Below are positions 6,971 to 10,346 of a stretch of DNA of 10,346 nt, one piece after another (the stretch's first letter is position 1; the number at the start of each line of letters is the position of its first letter). The position numbers and the translations under genes were made by a program. The stretch is taken from the NCBI GenBank assembly GCA_005223375.1, contig RXOD01006444.1:1-10346 (forward strand). The letters are read 5' to 3'. Origin of the DNA: Amoebophrya sp. AT5.2. Taxonomy: Eukaryota; Sar; Dinophyceae; Syndiniales; Amoebophryaceae. The notes below the pieces were generated by a model. The model had not been told where the DNA came from, did not search any database, and saw nothing but the letters and a program-made list of their open reading frames with translations.

Positions 6971-7214
6971 GAGAAAAATGTGAAATCGGGCCATGTAGAC
7001 GTCATGCATAAAGCGTTAGATTAAACGCCTGCTCGTTTGTCGTGGCAACGGCAGCGGATCCACTTCTTTGCCGGACCGAGACCGCAGCAACCTACTAGAA
7101 TTGACCGACGAACTCGAACAAGAGATGAAACACAGATAGGCGCACGGATCGCCAAGCAATCGATGATAGCGCGCGCAGCACGAGTTCGGTTTTACTTTTG
7201 GATCGATCTTGGAC

Positions 7215-9527
7215 ATGAGCCCTACCGCAGCCAGAGCGCCACCTTGCGAGGGCGAGACCGGCGGCTCCGATCGTCCTCGTGCGCCACCGACCGGACACAT
7301 TCTCCAGGAGATGCGCCTCCAGCCGCCAGAAGTTCTCGAACCCCGGCAGACCCCCGGACCCGGTTCCTTTCGCGTGCTCCCCAACCGGCTCCGGCCGGTG
7401 TACGGGTTTGTGATTCTTTTTGTGTGCACGTTCGGCATGGTGTTCACGGGGCCGGCGCAAACCGCGTCCGTCGGCGCCACCGTCACCTACGTGATCCGGG
7501 ATCTGCACTTTTCCCGCACGCTGGTCTCGGGTCTGTTCCTGCTCGCGACCATGTGCAGCGCTGCCGTGCTGCCCGGCATCGGATGGCTCATCGACCACGC
7601 GGGGAGCCGCCTCGTCTTCCCGCTCATGGTCGCGTGCCTCGGCCTCAGCTGCGCCTTCTACGCCGCCGTCGCGTCGTCGTCGTCGTTGGGGCTTCACGCG
7701 GCTGTCCCTGCGGACATCGGGCGAAATAATGATTCCCGCGGCGTACCCGCATCCTCGCCCACAGCCTTGTCATCGTCTTCACCCCCCAGAAGTAGTCCGC
7801 GGCTTCTGCTCTTCGTCTCGTTCCTGTGCTTGCGCGTGTCCGGGCAGGGCGGGCTCTTTCTGGTGAGCACGAATATGCTGAACCGCTGGTTTGTGAAGAA
7901 GCGGGCGAGGATGGTCGGCATTCTCTCGGTGGTGGTGGCGTTCTGCCTGACGGGGGTGTTCTCTTCCGTCGTGAAGATGTACGTGGAAAAACACGGCGTG
8001 CGCTTCTGCTACCTCCACCTCGCGCTCATCGAGCTCGGGGTGCTGTTTCCGCTGGCGGCGGTGCTCTCCGCGAACTCGCCGGAAGAATACGGGCTGCTGC
8101 CGGACAACGAGGGAGAAATTCCAAATCAGCGCACTTCATCGCAGCAGCCGCAGGTGCAGCCGATCGGTCTGGCGGCAGAGACGACCGATGCTCATGAACC
8201 CACTGGAGGCGAGGACGATGGCGCGGAGGATTCTAGTTCTCCGCCCCCATCACCACCAGGGTCGCGCGCAAGACGGGTCCCTGCTTGGGGGCTGGGGGGC
8301 AAATCGCCGAAGTACACGAAAGTCCAGCTCGAGGTGGAGCTGGCGGAGAGAATCGGGGGTGCTGGCCCAGGTTGTGACGATGTACAACAACGTCTCCCAA
8401 GACATCACGACGATGTTCATCAACTGAAGCCCTCGAAGAGTGATCCGGCTTTCGCACACGGCGCAGAATTTTCATCTGCGGACGGCGAGGATGGCGGCGC
8501 TCGTGATGCAGTCGAAAACGCGAAGCACGCCTTCGTCGGAGGAGGCGTCGTCCTCGATCGGACGTTTACGTTGTCCGAGGCGGTCCGCACTGCCGAGTTC
8601 TGGTTTTTCGTGCACGGCGTGTGTGTACAGAACGTACTGATCACCGCGATGTTTTTCCACCTGGACAACATTCTGGCGCACCTCCCGGTTGCGCCGGGGG
8701 CCGAACAGGGCCAGCTGTTGCTCTACGTCTACCTGTCGGCCGCGACAAGCGCGTGCGTCTGCAGCATCACGTGCGGATATATGGCCGAGAAAATCCGCTA
8801 CGAGCGGATGGTAACGGCGATGTGCGTGTGTCTGGTTTTGCTGATGCTGTGCTACGCGACGTTCCTATCCGGCTTGGAACACAATTATACAGCTCTGACT
8901 CATCATGAAGACGTGCAGCAGTCGAAAGCAGGAGCGCTGTCCGGGTCACAGTCGCTGGGTGTGGACCACCACCCGAGCCTCACGGTCACGAGCTCGACCT
9001 TACACCGACGCACATGGGCAGACTCAGAAACGAGGACCGTGTCGTGGGACGGCAGTGTGCTGAGCGACGTTGGCTCAGCACCCGCAGCCGCAGATTGGCA
9101 CCACGAGGCGCGCATGGCGGCCGCAACGGACTCCGCAGCGGCTGCAGCACATCGGCCTCCAACATCGAGGTCAGCTTTCACCGTCGCCACTACCTCCTCC
9201 TCTTTATGGTTGAAGTTTCGTCTCGTATTCTGCGGCATGCTGCAGGGGGCCCCTGGCGGGATTGCGGGCACATTGCAAAACATCGTGTACGCGGCGCGGT
9301 TTGGCCGCCTCCACAATGGAAAAATTCAGGGGCTGGCAAACAGTTTTTTGGTCGCGAGCTCAGCACTCGGGCCATTTCTGTTTTCATACGTAAGTACACG
9401 ATTTGACTGGCGGAAGATACGACATCACAATGCTCATCTTCGCCACGTGGCCGCTTGGGCTGGGGGGGATGTCGATGTTTTATTAGATAGTGCGGGCGCA
9501 AACGCCATGCATATCCTTTGCTGTTGA
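7215..9527 (+). CDS. Major facilitator superfamily transporter (monocarboxylate/oxalate-formate type)
   Basis: The ATG at 7215 is the first in a frame open from 7170. Eleven membrane helices appear in the MFS order: about 62-84, 102-126, 133-154, 197-217, 233-257, 264-286, 462-483, 501-522, 532-551, 670-692 and 704-724. Family marks include the motif A-like GWLIDHAGSR after helix 2, GQGGLFLVSTNMLNRWFVKK at helix 4, PEEYGLLPD after helix 6, AVRTAEFWFF before helix 7 and RFGRLHNGKIQGLAN before helix 11. These match the monocarboxylate/oxalate-formate branch, whose members exchange or proton-couple small organic acids across a membrane; the substrate cannot be read here. Long low-complexity inserts separate helices 3-4, 6-7 and 9-10. 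In this frame the protein ends with 40 unlikely residues after SYVSTRFDW (stop 9525-9527). The +1 frame instead gives DLTGGRYDITMLIFATWPLG and a stop at 9484-9486, a good helix 12, so the 3' end is frameshifted, mis-assembled or differently spliced. Confidence 0.88.
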   Translation: MSPTAARAPPCEGETGGSDRPRAPPTGHILQEMRLQPPEVLEPRQTPGPGSFRVLPNRLRPVYGFVILFVCTFGMVFTGPAQTASVGATVTYVIRDLHFSRTLVSGLFLLATMCSAAVLPGIGWLIDHAGSRLVFPLMVACLGLSCAFYAAVASSSSLGLHAAVPADIGRNNDSRGVPASSPTALSSSSPPRSSPRLLLFVSFLCLRVSGQGGLFLVSTNMLNRWFVKKRARMVGILSVVVAFCLTGVFSSVVKMYVEKHGVRFCYLHLALIELGVLFPLAAVLSANSPEEYGLLPDNEGEIPNQRTSSQQPQVQPIGLAAETTDAHEPTGGEDDGAEDSSSPPPSPPGSRARRVPAWGLGGKSPKYTKVQLEVELAERIGGAGPGCDDVQQRLPRHHDDVHQLKPSKSDPAFAHGAEFSSADGEDGGARDAVENAKHAFVGGGVVLDRTFTLSEAVRTAEFWFFVHGVCVQNVLITAMFFHLDNILAHLPVAPGAEQGQLLLYVYLSAATSACVCSITCGYMAEKIRYERMVTAMCVCLVLLMLCYATFLSGLEHNYTALTHHEDVQQSKAGALSGSQSLGVDHHPSLTVTSSTLHRRTWADSETRTVSWDGSVLSDVGSAPAAADWHHEARMAAATDSAAAAAHRPPTSRSAFTVATTSSSLWLKFRLVFCGMLQGAPGGIAGTLQNIVYAARFGRLHNGKIQGLANSFLVASSALGPFLFSYVSTRFDWRKIRHHNAHLRHVAAWAGGDVDVLLDSAGANAMHILCC
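9390..9486 (+). other. Transporter helix 12 in the +1 frame, after a GTAAGT
   Basis: A perfect donor-like GTAAGT lies at 9390-9395, directly after codon TAC of helix 11. From about 9400 the +1 frame reads DLTGGRYDITMLIFATWPLG and continues LGGMSMFY to TAG at 9484-9486. It is hydrophobic and has the D-TG-Y pattern that begins helix 12 in the oxalate/formate and monocarboxylate carriers. The original frame here is His/Arg-rich. TAA at 9391-9393 limits the shift point to roughly 9394-9406. Confidence 0.55.
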
Positions 9528-9758
9528 ACAGATGCAATTTTTGAAGATACCACCGAGCGAACTCGCTTGTTGATAGTGTCTACACTGTAAACAAATAACC
9601 TTATCTATGATCCATACTCACACCCGCAATCACAACTTTTTCTGTGTTGCTCGCTGGAGCCAGCGAGAACATTGATCATTTTTGAATTTTTGATGGTTGA
9701 TGGCTTTGAAGCTGATTCTTTCAATGGAATCAATCACAAAAACAAAGACAAAGAGAAA
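9528..9758 (+). other. AT-rich region downstream of the transporter
   Basis: I see no coding frame I would support. It probably contains the transporter 3' untranslated region. The one structured item is the hairpin at 9650-9667. Confidence 0.5.
9650..9667. other. Perfect 8-bp inverted repeat
   Basis: CTCGCTGG and CCAGCGAG are separated by AG, giving an 8-bp perfect stem. A two-base loop is too tight for a stable RNA hairpin unless the ends of the stem open. It stands out as a GC-rich island in AT-rich sequence, about 160 bases after the transporter stop. No T run follows, so it is not a bacterial-style terminator. Confidence 0.4.
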
Positions 9759-10049
9759 ATGTCATCAATATCCCAACGATCCGCAAAGTCTACCGCCACT
9801 GTCGCGGAGACAGAAGGGCGCGCCTTTCAGAGCTGTTTTACGAATCTAATCGGCGCCAGCGCCACACGCTTCACAAACATCGACCTGGCGAATAAGCTAA
9901 TCCTTCCCAAAAGTGTGCCCGTCATGCAGAGTCGCGGAAGACTCTTGGAAACACATGTTGTCCAGTCCGAAATCCATTTCAATCCAAAAGAAAACCCATT
10001 CCAATACAAAATCCATGCCAATCCCAAAGCGAAAGTCTTGCGAATCTGA
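9759..10049 (+). CDS. Possible short exon or ORF running into repeats, unrecognised
   Basis: An ATG at 9759 (alternatively in-frame 9693) opens a frame to TGA at 10047-10049. The part up to about 9960 is more GC-rich than its surroundings and reads plausibly as protein (MSSISQRSAKSTATVAETEG, then FTNLIGASATRFTNIDLANK). From about 9965 the frame passes into degenerate repeats of the right-hand array, where open frames mean little. It could be the first exon of a gene continuing past the window, with the repeats as intron, or it could be non-coding. Confidence 0.22.
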   Translation: MSSISQRSAKSTATVAETEGRAFQSCFTNLIGASATRFTNIDLANKLILPKSVPVMQSRGRLLETHVVQSEIHFNPKENPFQYKIHANPKAKVLRI

Positions 10050-10207
10050 AAAGCATTGCAATGTGTATGAATCCGAAATCCATTCCAGAACCAAATCCAA
10101 TTTGCAATCCATTCCAGCTTTGCGAATCTGAAAAGCATTTCAATGTGTGTGAATCCGAAATCCATTCTGGAACGAACCAAAACCAAATCCAATTTGCAAT
10201 CCATTCC
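10038..10207. repeat. Two ~80-bp direct copies
   Basis: Copy one (about 10038-10117) and copy two (about 10120-10207) share TTGCGAATCTGAAAAGCATT-like starts, a GTGTATGAATCCGAAATCCA or GTGTGTGAATCCGAAATCCA middle, and the end AAATCCAATTTGCAATCCAT. Copy two carries an extra stretch of about 9 bases near 10170. Weaker related pieces extend left to about 9965. Confidence 0.85.
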
Positions 10208-10346
10208 AATCTAAAATCCATGCCATTGCCAATCCAAAATCCATGCCAATCCAAAATCCATGCCAATCCAAAATCCATGCCAATCCAAAATCCATGCCAA
10301 TGCAAAATCCACGCCAATCCAAAATCCATGCCAATCCAAAATCCAT
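10206..10346. repeat. 17-bp minisatellite, continuing past the window
   Basis: The unit CCAATCCAAAATCCATG repeats head to tail from 10229: units start at 10229, 10246, 10263, 10280, 10297, 10314 and 10331, the last cut by the window edge. The 10297 unit has two changes (CCAATGCAAAATCCACG). A diverged unit at 10206-10222 and a 6-base partial precede them. There are no spacers, so this is not a CRISPR array. No reading frame on either strand meets a stop in the perfect unit. Confidence 0.95.

Larger units (their letters stand above)
6612..7214 (+). other. AT-rich intergenic region: 3' end of one gene, upstream region of the transporter
   Basis: There is no convincing coding frame. The first part, with an AATAAA at 6677-6682, probably holds the 3' untranslated region of the preceding gene. 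Positions 6770-6900 are strongly AT-rich with T and A runs. Positions 6906-6970 hold nested inverted repeats. From about 7030 the GC content rises toward the transporter start. ATGs at 7125 and 7163 lie upstream of and out of frame with the transporter ATG at 7215. Confidence 0.6.

Noticed and set aside
7037..7729. + strand frame of 230 codons and an antisense frame of 200 codons over the transporter 5' half
   Set aside because: Both are Arg/Pro/His-rich shadow frames. The transporter frame carries clear MFS helices and motifs through the same bases.
10229..10346. Possible CRISPR array
   Set aside because: The 17-bp units are directly adjacent with no spacers and lie in a eukaryote-like context.
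9827..10346. Antisense frames encoding a Trp/Gly/Ile/Asp/Phe repeat peptide
   Set aside because: The repeat unit lacks stops in every frame, so open length is not evidence of coding. No start context or flanking domain supports them.
1..10346. Dinoflagellate spliced-leader sequence, rRNA or a complete tRNA as taxonomic marker
   Set aside because: I looked for the spliced-leader motif and conserved RNA gene signatures and found none. The lineage call therefore remains inference.

Overview
The window looks like nuclear DNA of a unicellular eukaryote. GC-rich coding blocks, all on the + strand, are separated by short AT-rich gaps. One intron is well supported (GTAAGT donor, phase-0 junction, 62 nt) and others are likely. 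The proteins carry long low-complexity inserts and runs of D, E, S, P or A. One-way gene order, compact spacing and insert-rich proteins suggest an alveolate, perhaps of the dinoflagellate/Syndiniales lineage. That placement is inference: no rRNA, spliced leader or other taxonomic marker is visible.

Layout. Positions 3-980 hold the 3' part of an unrecognised gene whose start lies before the window. Positions 1107-4799 encode a 1230-residue protein that alternates strongly acidic and strongly basic blocks and ends in a Pro/Gly-rich tail. A 171-nt candidate intron would join it to 4950-5105, an exon in the same frame encoding one transmembrane helix and a short tail. An AT-rich gap follows, with a perfect Pol III B-box and a T6 run at 5184-5209, then a GC-rich open segment (5256-5462) that may be a 5' exon. 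Positions 5557-6611 hold a two-exon gene for an Ala/Gly/Ser-rich, probably disordered protein. After a roughly 600-bp AT-rich gap, 7215-9527 encodes a major facilitator superfamily transporter related to monocarboxylate and oxalate/formate carriers, with three large loop insertions. Its last membrane helix lies in the +1 frame, just after a GTAAGT sequence. From about 9528 the DNA is AT-rich and repetitive, with a possible short exon, an ~80-bp direct duplication and a 17-bp minisatellite that runs off the right edge.

Only the transporter can be assigned to a known family. The other genes are described by composition and architecture. Nothing ties the genes into a common pathway. The most unusual item is the charge-blocked protein with a possible spliced, optional membrane anchor.
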